Assembly (NCBI GenBank): GCA_049302575.1
Contig: JBAQMG010000110.1
Location: 62,001-126,000 of the forward strand
Direction of reading: 5' to 3'
DNA: 64,000 nucleotides
From: JBAQMG01 sp049302575
Lineage (GTDB): Bacteria; Bacillota; Desulfitobacteriia; Desulfitobacteriales; Desulfitobacteriaceae
Positions 52,578 through 62,638 of the stretch are shown in pieces. Each line of letters opens with the position of its first letter. Within the stretch, counting starts at the first letter, position 1. Below the pieces are notes generated by a model. The model worked only from the letters and a program-made list of their open reading frames with translations. It did not search any database and had not been told where the DNA came from. The translations under genes were made by a program, and so were the position numbers.

Positions 52578-52736
52578 AGACCAGTAAATTATTGAGAGAT
52601 TCAGTTTTAAAAAACAACTTGTTAGTCGCGTGCTAGGTAACGTTTCGGTTCATCGAAGGTTAAAGCATTGCAATACGGTTGAAACAATGCTGAAATTTCG
52701 GAGAATTGAAGCCACCACCTAGAAGGGTGGTTTTTG
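52578..52736 (+). ncRNA. Predicted small non-coding RNA of about 160 bases
   Basis: A transcript is predicted from the promoter at 52543-52571 to the terminator at 52714-52736. No frame with a ribosome site fits it. The interior has a stem AGCATTG/CAATGCT (52664-52670 with 52685-52691), and the terminator is ACCACC paired with GGTGGT, then five T residues. The 3' part (GAATTGAAGCC followed by the hairpin) recalls 3' ends of IS605-family elements and their guide RNAs, but no tnpB or tnpA lies nearby. It could also be a 6S-like or an unknown regulatory RNA. Confidence 0.6.
52714..52736 (+). terminator. Terminator of the predicted small RNA
   Basis: ACCACC at 52714-52719 pairs with GGTGGT at 52726-52731 around a six-base loop, followed by TTTTTG. 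Confidence 0.8.
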
Positions 52737-52773
52737 TAGTTTCTTTGACTGAAGTTTTCTAAAAAGAAGGATT

Positions 52774-53167
<394 letters not shown>

Positions 53168-53181
53168 TTCAATTTAGATTT

Positions 53182-53210
53182 AAGGCCACTCAATGAGTGG
53201 CCTTTCTTTT
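53182..53210 (+). terminator. Terminator overlapping the 3' end of the MATE gene
   Basis: AAGGCCACTCA pairs with TGAGTGGCCTT (53182-53204), followed by TCTTTT on the plus strand. The T run is on the plus side, so it serves a plus-strand transcript from the non-coding region, although the hairpin also covers the last codons of the minus-strand MATE gene. Confidence 0.8.
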
Positions 53211-54542
53211 GCGTTGTACAATTACGATACGAATTACTAAGCAAAACGCATTAAAGGCCAGTCCAGTTACCAAACCAATCCAGTAGCCAGATGCTCCAAA
53301 GCTTGTATAAGTTGCAAGGTAATATCCTGTCGGAAGGCCTAAGACCCAATACGAAAAGAGGGCAAGAAACAAGGTGACATTCACATCCTTATATCCTCTG
53401 AGTGAACCCTGAATAGGGGCGGCAATCGCATCTGACAGCTGGAAAAACAACGCATAGACGAGGAACTGCTTTGTCAGATTAATAACCGCTAATTCTTGGG
53501 AATAAAGAAGGGCTATCTGATCACGAAATAAAAGCAAGACCAGTGCACAGAGGAAGGCCATTCCAATAGAAATGACCATACCTAAATAGCTGTACTGCTT
53601 AGCATCTCTGAATCTTTTGCCCCCTGCCTCAAACCCCACAAGAATAGTTAAGGACATAGACATACTTAAAGGGACCATATAAAGTAGCGAAGCAAAATTC
53701 AGTGCAGCTTGGTGAGCTGCGATGGTTACAGTATCAAAAGCGCTCATCAAAATAGCAATAACTGCGAAAATACTCGTTTCAAAAAAAATGGAGAATCCAA
53801 TAGGAATCCCGATTTTAAGTTGCTCTTTCCAAGCAGGAAAAGAAATACCGGCGATCCTTTTAAATAGTTTATAGGTAGAAAATAATCGGGTACGAAGGAC
53901 TATCAACAGGGTCACCGCAGCTAAACACCAATAGGTAATTGCGGTAGCGACCCCTGTGCCGATACCACCTAAAGCAGGAAGTCCGAGTTTGCCATAAATG
54001 AAGACATAGTTGAGCGAGATATTAATCGGTAGTGCTAGCAAAGCGATCGTCATCGAGACTCTTGTCTGCCCCAGACCATCGATAAACGAGCGCAAAAGCA
54101 GATAAACAAACAAAGGTGGAATACCAAAAGAAAGTGCGAGCAAATATTTGTTGGCGATTTCTCTCACAGGATATTCCAGGTTCATAATGGATAAAAGGGG
54201 GTTTAACAGCAAGACCCCTGAGATTAGGACAAGGAAGGCACACGCCAAAGCCAAATAAACCCCCTGCGAAACCTTAAAGGGAACCTCTTCGATACGGTTA
54301 GCGCCAATTAACTGTGCAATTAGGGGGGTAAGAGCGACAAAGATTCCGCCAAACCCTGTACTAATGGGTAGCCAAATACTCGAACCGATGGCCACACCAG
54401 CCAAATCACGAGCACTCGCGTGCCCTGACATGGTCGTATCAAAGAAACTCATGGCAAACATGGTTATTTGGGTAATTAATACAGGTAGTAAAATAACGAG
54501 GAGTTGCTTTAGTTTCTGTTTGAGGGTATAGGTTTGAAGCAT
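53190..54542 (-). CDS. MATE-family multidrug efflux transporter
   Basis: A 450-residue exporter with 12 helices in two six-helix bundles, expelling cationic compounds in exchange for Na+ or H+. Typical segments are ITMFAMSFFDTTMSGHASARDLAGVAIG near the start, GGIFVALTPLIAQLIGANR, PLFVYLLLRSFIDGLGQTR, and in the second half GFEAGGKRFRDAKQYSYLG and FQLSDAIAAPIQGSLRGYKD. The substrate is unknown. The 3' end lies within a plus-strand terminator. The gene is alone on its strand. Confidence 0.94.
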   Translation of the reverse strand: MLQTYTLKQKLKQLLVILLPVLITQITMFAMSFFDTTMSGHASARDLAGVAIGSSIWLPISTGFGGIFVALTPLIAQLIGANRIEEVPFKVSQGVYLALACAFLVLISGVLLLNPLLSIMNLEYPVREIANKYLLALSFGIPPLFVYLLLRSFIDGLGQTRVSMTIALLALPINISLNYVFIYGKLGLPALGGIGTGVATAITYWCLAAVTLLIVLRTRLFSTYKLFKRIAGISFPAWKEQLKIGIPIGFSIFFETSIFAVIAILMSAFDTVTIAAHQAALNFASLLYMVPLSMSMSLTILVGFEAGGKRFRDAKQYSYLGMVISIGMAFLCALVLLLFRDQIALLYSQELAVINLTKQFLVYALFFQLSDAIAAPIQGSLRGYKDVNVTLFLALFSYWVLGLPTGYYLATYTSFGASGYWIGLVTGLAFNAFCLVIRIVIVQRKRKATH

Positions 54543-54718
54543 TTTAGTTATTAGTCCCTTCGAAATTTGAGCAATATAGTTACTTTCGGATTATAACATG
54601 AGTCAGCTTGTTTTGAGTCATTTTATGAGGATTTGCCCCACACAATAGAATTAGTGTCAGGGCAATTGCAGTGCCTTATAGTGGCTGTTATACTTAGAAT
54701 GAAATGAGGCAGATTTAC

Positions 54719-55678
54719 ATGCTCAAATACTCGAAACAAGTCCAGACAAACCTAGTCCGAAGGCACACAAAACCTAGAGGAGAAATTACCCTCACTATAA
54801 TCGCGTACTTACTAATATTTGCGTTGATGGCGATTGTGTCTGGTTGTGCAACCAATTCAGCTATAACACAAATAAGTCCTGCATCCCAGGCTAACACTTC
54901 GGTCAAGGCAGGAGATAAACTGCGTGTGTCTTATCTTGACGTAGGGCAAGGTGACTCTATCTTAGTTCAGATTCCTGGCAGCAAAAACGTACTCATTGAC
55001 GCTGGGGACAATGACCAAGGAAAAAAAGTGGTCTCCTACCTCCAAAGTCGTGGTGTCAAAAGATTGGATGCCGTGATCTGGACGCATTCCCATGCCGATC
55101 ATATTGGCGGGGCTGACGTAGTAATAAACGCTCTTGATATTGGCCAAGTTATAATGCCCAAGGAAACGTCGAACACAAAGACTTTTCAGGACTTAATCAA
55201 AGCGCTCAACGTGAAAGGCCTTAAGATGACAGAAGCTAAAGCAGGTCTGAAGCTTGATTTAGCTCCCCAAATTGTTGCCCAGTTACTAGCCCCAAATTCT
55301 GATGGATATGAAGAAATCAACGACTATAGCGCAGTGCTACAGCTTACTTATGGACAAAATACCTTTCTCTTCGAAAGTGATGCCCAAACGCAATCAGAAC
55401 ATGAAATGATCAAGGCCGGTTACAACTTGAAGGCCGATGTCTTGAAGGTCGGTCATCACGGTTCCCATACGTCGACTTCAACTGAGTTCCTGACTAAAGT
55501 TCACCCCAACTATGCAGTCATTTCGGTTGGAATAGGGAATGTATACGGACATCCAGCAATTGATACTTTAAACAAACTACGAAAAGCAGGAGTGAAAGTC
55601 TATCGTACGGATGAATCCGGAACCATCATTGCTGAGTCTGATGGCATTAACATCACTATAAGGGGTGAGCGAGATTGA
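54719..55678 (+). CDS. ComEC-like metallo-beta-lactamase-fold lipoprotein
   Basis: A secreted hydrolase resembling the C-terminal nuclease-like domain of the DNA uptake protein ComEC. The signal segment (about 22-42) ends in a lipobox IVSGC, so Cys43 should be lipid-anchored outside the membrane. LDVGQGDSILVQIPG, WTHSHADHIGGAD (metal site), DYSAVLQLTYGQNTFLFESDAQ and LKVGHHGSHTSTS are the family motifs. The 5' end has ATG 54704 and 54719; GAGG lies nine bases before the latter. The small DUF3006 gene overlaps its 3' end, a pairing often seen with such proteins. Confidence 0.88.
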   Translation: MLKYSKQVQTNLVRRHTKPRGEITLTIIAYLLIFALMAIVSGCATNSAITQISPASQANTSVKAGDKLRVSYLDVGQGDSILVQIPGSKNVLIDAGDNDQGKKVVSYLQSRGVKRLDAVIWTHSHADHIGGADVVINALDIGQVIMPKETSNTKTFQDLIKALNVKGLKMTEAKAGLKLDLAPQIVAQLLAPNSDGYEEINDYSAVLQLTYGQNTFLFESDAQTQSEHEMIKAGYNLKADVLKVGHHGSHTSTSTEFLTKVHPNYAVISVGIGNVYGHPAIDTLNKLRKAGVKVYRTDESGTIIAESDGINITIRGERD

Positions 55679-55884
55679 AAGGTATTATTGACCGCCTTGA
55701 AGGAAATATGGCTGTGGTAGAAATAGACGGACGACTGCTGGATATTCCGAGAGATCAGCTACCCGACAAGGTTAAGGAAGGGGATGTAATCGTCGGGGAG
55801 AAGGGAGCCTACCTGATTGATGAACAAGAAACTAAAAGGCGTCGAAAAGAAATAGAGAAGCTGACTAAGAATTTGTGGACTTAG
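55675..55884 (+). CDS. DUF3006 small protein
   Basis: A 69-residue protein of the DUF3006 family, found next to ComEC-like hydrolases in Firmicutes; its function is unknown. It reads GIIDRLEGNMAVVEIDGRLLDIPRDQLP, a small beta barrel, followed by a basic C-terminal helix (TKRRRKEIEKLTKNLW). TTG 55675 is the start, overlapping the hydrolase stop, with AGGGGTGAG upstream, so translation is coupled. It may bind or regulate the hydrolase. Confidence 0.88.
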   Translation: MKGIIDRLEGNMAVVEIDGRLLDIPRDQLPDKVKEGDVIVGEKGAYLIDEQETKRRRKEIEKLTKNLWT

Positions 55885-56071
55885 TGCCTGTGTAATTAGC
55901 ATCTGACTAAATTAAGATTAGATCTTTCGTACATTCTAAATATCCCTGAATTGTTTTAAGCTACTTCAAAAGATGGTTAAGGATGGGAGTATGATGATAC
56001 ATGTGATACCACTTTTTTGACGTGAGTTGATAAATAAATTAGAAATTTAAAAAAAAAATTGTGTCATAGGA

Positions 56072-56151
56072 TTGAAAAAAAAGATGAATTCAATATAATA
56101 TGATAAGATAAGCTATTTAATTCAGAGATTTATGATACAATTTATCATAAA
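56072..56151 (+). promoter_or_regulatory. gltBD promoter and inverted repeat operator
   Basis: TTGAAA at 56072-56077 and TATAAT at 56094-56099 are 16 bases apart. Downstream, at 56129-56151, TTTATGATA-n5-TATCATAAA is a perfect nine-base inverted repeat, 30 bases before the gltB start. It would lie near or just after the start of transcription, so binding there could repress or regulate gltBD. Confidence 0.65.
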
Positions 56152-56181
56152 AACTGTAGACTCCAATAAAGGGTGTGTATA

Positions 56182-59100
56182 ATGCAAAGTTATGGTTTAC
56201 CAAAGAAACAAGGTCTTTACGATCCAGCGTTAGAACATGATGCATGCGGGATGGGATTTGTTGTTAATATCAAAGGGGAGAAGTCTCATGACATTATTGA
56301 TGAAGCCTTAACTGTACTGGAAAACTTAAGCCACAGAGGGGCAAGCGGAGCGGATGAAAATACGGGTGATGGCGCCGGAATACTGATTCAGATACCTCAC
56401 GATTTCTTTAAAAGGGAATGTGAGGTGTTGGGTTTTGAGTTGCCGGAAAAAGGCAGCTACGGCGTAGGTATGGTATTTGCTCACAGGTATGGTGATTTCA
56501 GGAAAACGCAAATGGATACCTTCGAAAAAATTGTTCAGGAGGAAGGCCAGAAGATCCTAGGCTGGAGAGAAGTTCCGATCGATACGACGACGATAGGAGA
56601 AACAGCACAAGCTGTAATGCCTAGATTCATCCAAGTGTTTATCGGCAAGGATGCCAGCATAACAGATGAGATGGATTTTGAAAGAAAGCTGTATAGTATA
56701 AGAAAAACAGCAGAAAAAGTCATCGTTCCGATGTGTGAAGACAAGGGAGGCACCTTCTATATCGCTAGCATTTCCTCAAAGACCATCGTATATAAAGGCA
56801 TGCTGACGGCAGAACAACTTAGAAATTTCTATCTCGACCTTGGAGATCTTGATTTCACATCGGCGCTGGCCATGGTTCATTCAAGGTTTAGCACCAACAC
56901 CTTCCCCAGCTGGGAGCGAGCACATCCCAACCGATATATCGTTCATAACGGCGAAATCAATACAATTAGAGGGAATGTCAACTGGATGAAGGCCAGACAG
57001 AAATGTATGGATTCACCGCTTTTTGACGATCTCTCAAAAGTATATCCTATTGTCGATGAGTCTGGTAGTGACTCGGCTATGTTCGACAATAGTCTTGAAT
57101 TCCTTCACCTTACTGGAAGGTCGCTGCCGCATGCTGTGATGATGATGATTCCAGAGCCTTGGGAGAAGGATGTGCTGATCTCTAAGGAGAAAAAGGAATT
57201 CTATAAATTTAATAACTATTTAATGGAGCCTTGGGATGGTCCGGCAGCCATGGCTTTCTCTGACGGCGTGGTCATTGGCGGTGTACTGGACAGAAACGGA
57301 CTCCGGCCTTCTCGGTATTATGTAACAAAAGATGACAAGGTTATCCTAGCTTCAGAAGTTGGGGTTTTAGACATCAAGCCTGAAAATGTCAAATATAAAG
57401 GTAGGCTGGAACCAGGAAAAATGTTGCTGATCGATACCGCTGCGCAGAGAATCATCTCCAATGATGAAATCAAGCAAAGTGTAGCGCTGTTACACCCCTA
57501 TGCAGAATGGAATAACCGACATATTGTTGATCTAAATGATCTGCTGGTTACGAAGGTGCAGGAAGAGGCAATAACGGAGGATCTGATTAAACAGCAGAAA
57601 GCCTTTGGATATACGTTTGAGTATATAACGAAAATAATGCAGCCGATGGCGATCCAAGGGGTTGATCCTGTTGGTGCCATGGGTATAGATTCGCCGCTTG
57701 CCGTATTATCTGAGAAACCTCAGATGTTGTACCTTTACTTCAAACAGCTTTTTGCACAGGTCACCAATCCCCCGATTGACGGAATAAGAGAAGAAATTAT
57801 CACTTCAAGCAGCATACTCCTTGGGAATAGTGGAAACCTGCTGAATCTCGATCAAAGTAATTCAGCTAGTATATTCTTGGAGCATCCGATCCTGACTAAT
57901 GAACAGCTGGATACGATTAAACAACTTAATAATGACAAGTTTAAAACAGCTACCCTATCCATTCTTTATCAAGCCTCAAAAGGGGTAAAAGCGCTGGAAA
58001 AAGCTTTGGAAAGGATCTTTAGAGAAGCTGATAAAGCGATTAGCGGAGGGGCTAATATCATTATCCTGTCTGACAGAGGCGTTAATGAAAGTCAGGCAGC
58101 CATACCTGCACTTTTGGCGTCTTCAGGGCTGCACCACCACTTGATCCGAAAAGAGATTAGGACAAACCTTGGAATTGTCTTGGAATCAGGAGAAGCTAGG
58201 GAAGTGCACCATTTCTGTACCCTTATCGGGTATGGTGTTACAGCCATTAATCCGTATATAGCCTTTGAAACCATTAAAGAACTTTCGAAAAAAGATATGC
58301 TGGGCGGACTAACTTATCAAGCGGGTAAAAAGAACTTCATAACAGCTTCCGTAAAAGGTATTCTTAAAGTTCTTACCAAAATGGGCATTTCAACGATGCG
58401 GAGCTACCATGGATCCCAAATTTTTGAGGCAGTCGGTCTCAGAAAAGAGCTTATTGACAAATATTTTACGATGACCCCCTCAAGAATAGAAGGGATAGGA
58501 CTTGAAGAAATTGCTCTAGAAAACCAGCTGCGGCATGAGAGCGCTTATCTTGAAAATCCACTGTATTCAGATACCCTAGAGGTTGGCGGACACATGCAGT
58601 ACAAAAATGACGGGGAAATCCATCTCTATAATCCTGAAACTATTTATCTGCTTCAAAAATCCTGTAGGGAAGGGAATTATTCCCTCTATAAAGATTATTC
58701 TAAAAAGATCAACGAAGAAGAAATATATACCCTTAGGAATCTACTTGATTTCAAGTACAATGCAGGGGATACGATTCCCATAGAAGAAGTGGAATCGGTT
58801 GATTCCATCGTCAGCAGGTTTAAGACCGGGGCCATGTCCTATGGCTCGATCAGTAAGGAAGCTCATGAATGTATGGCTATCGCTATGAATAGATTGGGCG
58901 GTAAGAGTAACACGGGTGAAGGTGGAGAGGATCTCGAAAGATTCGAGGTCTTGGCAAACGGGGACTCTAAAAACAGTGCTATTAAGCAGGTTGCCTCAGG
59001 ACGCTTCGGCGTGACCAGTAACTACCTAGTGAATTCTAAGGAAATACAAATAAAAATGGCTCAGGGAGCAAAACCAGGTGAAGGTGGACAGCTTCCAGGA

Positions 59101-60735
59101 CGTAAGGTTTATCCAGAGATTGCCAAGGTTAGACATTCAACCCCAGGTGTCGATCTTATTTCACCACCGCCACATCATGATATCTATTCGATTGAGGATT
59201 TGGCTGAACTCATTCATGACCTTAAAAATGCTAACAAGGATGCTCGGATTAGCGTGAAGCTCGTTTCTGAAGTTGGTGTTGGGACAATTGCTGCAGGGGT
59301 AGCCAAAGGAAAAGCGGACGTCATCCTGATCAGTGGATATGACGGAGGGACAGGAGCTTCTCCGCTAACAAGCATTAGCAATGCAGGACTTCCGTGGGAG
59401 CTTGGGCTTGCAGAGACTCATCAGACTTTGGTTCTCAATAAGTTAAGAGATAGAGTGGTTCTGGAAACTGATGGGAAACTGCTCTCGGGTAGGGATGTAG
59501 TCATTGCGGCAATGCTTGGAGCTGAGGAATTTGGCTTTGCGACAACCCCTCTTATTGTCATAGGGTGTATCATGATGAGGGTTTGTAACCTTAACACCTG
59601 TCCTGTAGGGATAGCCACGCAAAATAAAACCTTAAGAAAAAACTTTGCGGGTAAACCAGAGTATGTGGAGAACTTCATGCGATTTGTCGCGCAGGAAATG
59701 CGTGAAATTATGGCTAAACTGGGCTTTAGGACAGTTAATGAAGTGGTTGGACGGACAGATAGAATTAAATCCAAAGAGAATATTAAGCACTGGAAAGCGT
59801 CGAATCTCGATCTATCTCAGATTCTGTATCAAACGTATGCGGGAGCCGAGGTCAGTCGCTTCAACACCACGTCACAGAACCATATGCTAGAAAAATCACT
59901 GGATATGAAAAAACTGCTTAGGATGTGCAAGCCGGCGCTAGAGAACCAGAAATCCATAAGGGCTAAACTGAAGATCAATAATACAGACAGGGTTGTCGGA
60001 ACCATTGTCGGCAGCGAAATTTCGAAGAGATACGGCAGCGATGGACTTCCCGAGGATACAATCAATCTTACTTTTGTAGGCTCAGCTGGACAGAGCTTTG
60101 GCGCATTTATTCCCAAAGGAATGTCGCTTCATCTGGAAGGAGATTCAAACGATTATTTAGGTAAAGGCCTTTCCGGTGGCAAGATTGTGGTTTATCCTCC
60201 CAAAACTTCTGACTTTGATCCAGCGGAAAACATCCTGATCGGAAATGTCGCCTTTTATGGGGCAACTTCAGGCGAAGCCTATATCAACGGAATCGCTGGG
60301 GAAAGATTTTGCGTCAGGAATAGCGGAGTTAAAGCGGTTGTTGAAGGTGTGGGTGACCATGGCTGTGAATATATGACCGGTGGAAAAGTGGTTATCTTGG
60401 GTAAAACCGGCAGAAACTTTGCAGCGGGAATGTCTGGTGGTGTAGCATATATTCTGGATTTTGATGAAATATACTGTAACAAGTCAATAGTCTTACTTGA
60501 AAAAATCGAAGCTGCTGCAGAATTGAAGGAAATCAAGGACATGATTGGAAAACATGTTGAGTATACCGACAGTCCACTGGGCAAGAAAGTTCTCGCTGAC
60601 TGGACAAACTATTCGCTTAGATTCAGCAAGGTCATTCCGAAAGATTACAAACGTATGCTTGAAAACATTGCTAAGGCTCACAAAGCGGGCTTTAGCGGCG
60701 AAGAAGCCTTGATGGTTGCTTTCGAAGACAATTAG
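56182..60735 (+). CDS. gltB: Glutamate synthase large subunit
   Basis: Makes glutamate from glutamine and 2-oxoglutarate. From the N-terminus it has the class II amidotransferase with nucleophile Cys22 (EHDACGMGF, so a 21-residue propeptide is removed), a central domain, the FMN barrel with [15 protein letters not shown] and [14 protein letters not shown] [12 protein letters not shown], a [3Fe-4S] stretch with [19 protein letters not shown], and a C-terminal beta-helix (GGKIVVYPP to GMSGG). The length, about 1518 residues, is complete. ATG 56182 is chosen over GTG 56173, as AAAGGG lies upstream. Arginine codons are mostly AGA/AGG, unlike neighbouring genes. gltD follows 45 bases later. Confidence 0.96.
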   Translation: MQSYGLPKKQGLYDPALEHDACGMGFVVNIKGEKSHDIIDEALTVLENLSHRGASGADENTGDGAGILIQIPHDFFKRECEVLGFELPEKGSYGVGMVFAHRYGDFRKTQMDTFEKIVQEEGQKILGWREVPIDTTTIGETAQAVMPRFIQVFIGKDASITDEMDFERKLYSIRKTAEKVIVPMCEDKGGTFYIASISSKTIVYKGMLTAEQLRNFYLDLGDLDFTSALAMVHSRFSTNTFPSWERAHPNRYIVHNGEINTIRGNVNWMKARQKCMDSPLFDDLSKVYPIVDESGSDSAMFDNSLEFLHLTGRSLPHAVMMMIPEPWEKDVLISKEKKEFYKFNNYLMEPWDGPAAMAFSDGVVIGGVLDRNGLRPSRYYVTKDDKVILASEVGVLDIKPENVKYKGRLEPGKMLLIDTAAQRIISNDEIKQSVALLHPYAEWNNRHIVDLNDLLVTKVQEEAITEDLIKQQKAFGYTFEYITKIMQPMAIQGVDPVGAMGIDSPLAVLSEKPQMLYLYFKQLFAQVTNPPIDGIREEIITSSSILLGNSGNLLNLDQSNSASIFLEHPILTNEQLDTIKQLNNDKFKTATLSILYQASKGVKALEKALERIFREADKAISGGANIIILSDRGVNESQAAIPALLASSGLHHHLIRKEIRTNLGIVLESGEAREVHHFCTLIGYGVTAINPYIAFETIKELSKKDMLGGLTYQAGKKNFITASVKGILKVLTKMGISTMRSYHGSQIFEAVGLRKELIDKYFTMTPSRIEGIGLEEIALENQLRHESAYLENPLYSDTLEVGGHMQYKNDGEIHLYNPETIYLLQKSCREGNYSLYKDYSKKINEEEIYTLRNLLDFKYNAGDTIPIEEVESVDSIVSRFKTGAMSYGSISKEAHECMAIAMNRLGGKSNTGEGGEDLERFEVLANGDSKNSAIKQVASGRFGVTSNYLVNSKEIQIKMAQGAKPGEGGQLPGRKVYPEIAKVRHSTPGVDLISPPPHHDIYSIEDLAELIHDLKNANKDARISVKLVSEVGVGTIAAGVAKGKADVILISGYDGGTGASPLTSISNAGLPWELGLAETHQTLVLNKLRDRVVLETDGKLLSGRDVVIAAMLGAEEFGFATTPLIVIGCIMMRVCNLNTCPVGIATQNKTLRKNFAGKPEYVENFMRFVAQEMREIMAKLGFRTVNEVVGRTDRIKSKENIKHWKASNLDLSQILYQTYAGAEVSRFNTTSQNHMLEKSLDMKKLLRMCKPALENQKSIRAKLKINNTDRVVGTIVGSEISKRYGSDGLPEDTINLTFVGSAGQSFGAFIPKGMSLHLEGDSNDYLGKGLSGGKIVVYPPKTSDFDPAENILIGNVAFYGATSGEAYINGIAGERFCVRNSGVKAVVEGVGDHGCEYMTGGKVVILGKTGRNFAAGMSGGVAYILDFDEIYCNKSIVLLEKIEAAAELKEIKDMIGKHVEYTDSPLGKKVLADWTNYSLRFSKVIPKDYKRMLENIAKAHKAGFSGEEALMVAFEDN

Positions 60736-60780
60736 AAATCAAATGGAAATGGACTATAGGAAATTAAGGTGGGACTTACA

Positions 60781-62265
60781 ATGGGAAAAGCTACTGGATT
60801 TTTAGAATATGAAAGAATAAATCCACAGAAACGTCCTCCAGAAGAAAGAATCAAGGACTGGAATGAACTCAAGCTCCCCCAGGATCCTGAGGAGGTAAAA
60901 ATACAGGGAGCGAGATGTATGAACTGCGGAGTTCCTTTTTGCCATGGGGGTGTCCTCTTAAACGGCGTGGCAGCGGGATGTCCTGTGCATAATCTTATCC
61001 CGGAATGGAATGAACTGGTTTATAAGGGACAATGGAAAGACGCATATAAAAGGCTGATTAGAAACAACCCGTTTCCGGAATTTACGGGAAGGGTATGCCC
61101 TGCACCCTGTGAAGGGTCTTGTACAGAAGGCTATATTATGGAGTCGGTTACCATTGAAAGTCTGGAATATGAGATCATTGAGAAAGCCTTTGCCGAAGGC
61201 TGGGTAGTAGCGAAAAAAGGCAAAGCAACTGGCAAGAAAATCGCGGTTGTCGGTTCAGGCCCCGCTGGGCTGTCAGCAGCCTATTATCTAAATGCAGTCG
61301 GGCATGAAGTAACTGTTTACGAAAGAAGCGACCGAGCCGGTGGTCTGCTGATGTACGGGATTCCCAATATGAAGCTCGAAAAAAGCATCGTGGAAAGGCG
61401 TCTTGAGCTGATGAAGGCCTCAGGGATTCAATTCGTGCTTAATACAGAAGTAGGTAAGGACATCCCTGCACAAGAACTCGTTGATAAGTATGAGGCTGTT
61501 TTGCTGTGCGCAGGCGCAACTAAGCCGCGGGGACTTGATGTAGAAGGTAAGGAACTTAAGGGAGTTCATTTTGCAGTAGATTTCTTAAATGTAAATACCA
61601 AAAGTCTCATGGATTCCAGGCTTAAGGACGGTAACTATATAAGCGCCAAGAGCAAGAACGTGATCATCATTGGCGGAGGGGATACCGGAACTGACTGTGT
61701 CGCCACTTCCATTCGGCATGGTTGCGAGAGTGTCAACCAGTTTGAAATTATGCCTGAAGCGCCTAGAAAGAGAAGAGAAGATTCTAATCCGTGGCCGGAA
61801 TGGCCGATGAAGCTTAAAGTGGACTACGGTCAGGAAGAAGCAATCAGTCTCTATGGGAAGGACCCGAGAAACTACCTCATATCCACGAAAAAGATTGAGG
61901 GAAATGAGCAGGGTGAAGTCAAAGAGGTTCAAACTGTAGAAGTGACCTGGGTTAAGGATGCCTCCGGAAGAATGGTACCCCAAGAAGTTCCAGGAAGCGA
62001 AAAAATATGGCAAGCTGACCTTGTGCTACTTGCCATGGGCTTTTTAGGGCCGGAAGATACGATCCCAGATGAGCTTGGTCTGGAAAGAGATTCTAGGGGC
62101 AATGTGCAAGCGAATTTCGAGGTTTTTGAGACTAATGTGGAGAAGGTATTCACCGCTGGTGACATGAGAAGAGGGCAAAGTCTCGTTGTTTGGGCTATCC
62201 AGGAAGGAAAGCTTAGTGCACGGGAAGTCGATAAATATCTGATGGGTAAAAGCGTGATTAAATAG
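60781..62265 (+). CDS. gltD: Glutamate synthase small subunit
   Basis: Delivers NADPH electrons to GltB. The N-terminal part binds two [4Fe-4S] clusters with CMNCGVPFCHGG, GCPVHNLIPEWNELVY, RVCPAPCEGSC. FAD binding follows (AVVGSGPAGLSAAYYLNAVGH) and a NADPH site (IIIGGGDTGTDCVATS); AGDMRRGQSLVVWAI is the C-terminal FAD segment. The start is ATG 60781 with AAGGTGGG upstream; the GTG 60769 is an alternative. The length of 494 residues is standard. Like gltB it uses AGA/AGG for arginine. It ends the gltBD operon, 30 bases before a phage terminase remnant. Confidence 0.95.
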   Translation: MGKATGFLEYERINPQKRPPEERIKDWNELKLPQDPEEVKIQGARCMNCGVPFCHGGVLLNGVAAGCPVHNLIPEWNELVYKGQWKDAYKRLIRNNPFPEFTGRVCPAPCEGSCTEGYIMESVTIESLEYEIIEKAFAEGWVVAKKGKATGKKIAVVGSGPAGLSAAYYLNAVGHEVTVYERSDRAGGLLMYGIPNMKLEKSIVERRLELMKASGIQFVLNTEVGKDIPAQELVDKYEAVLLCAGATKPRGLDVEGKELKGVHFAVDFLNVNTKSLMDSRLKDGNYISAKSKNVIIIGGGDTGTDCVATSIRHGCESVNQFEIMPEAPRKRREDSNPWPEWPMKLKVDYGQEEAISLYGKDPRNYLISTKKIEGNEQGEVKEVQTVEVTWVKDASGRMVPQEVPGSEKIWQADLVLLAMGFLGPEDTIPDELGLERDSRGNVQANFEVFETNVEKVFTAGDMRRGQSLVVWAIQEGKLSAREVDKYLMGKSVIK

Positions 62266-62295
62266 TCATTTTTTATTCCCCATTGTGGACTTATA

Positions 62296-62523
62296 GTGAT
62301 GAAAATTACTCTTGAGAAGAAAATAGCTCATGCTGGTAACCCCGTGCTGCGGTGGATGATGGATAATATCTATGTAAAAATTGACGTAGCTGGGAACACC
62401 AAACTAGATAAGGAGAAAAGTGCCGAACGTATTGATGGTGTTGTAGCACTGATTATGGCGCTAGATAGAGCGATTAGGAATGACAATAAAGAAAGTGTTA
62501 GTGATCAAGACCAGAGGCTCTAA
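62296..62523 (+). pseudogene. C-terminal remnant of a phage terminase large subunit
   Basis: The frame encodes 75 residues matching the extreme C-terminus of HK97-type terminase large subunits: KIAHAGNPVLRWMMDNI, KLDKEKSAERIDGVVALIMALDRAIR. The rest of the gene (about 450 residues) is missing, and no other phage gene is adjacent, so it is a stranded scrap of a prophage. An ATG with weak upstream purines begins the frame, but expression is doubtful. A 17-base palindrome, CCCTTGTACTACAAGGG, lies directly after it at 62524-62540. Confidence 0.8.
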
Positions 62524-62638
62524 CCCTTGTACTACAAGGGATTGGAAATTTATGTCGCCAAATTCGGGAAGTTTATGCATATCTGTTGAAATGGCCGTGC
62601 AAACTAGAGACAATGTTATAAAAAAAGGAGGTATCATT

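Noticed and set aside
62524..62540. tRNA arm-like stem CCCTTGTACTACAAGGG
   Set aside because: No acceptor, D or anticodon arms can be built around it; it is only a palindrome.
62480..62638. N-terminal extension of the alcohol dehydrogenase
   Set aside because: The extra 53 residues have no similarity to the family, and a strong ribosome site lies directly before TTG 62639.
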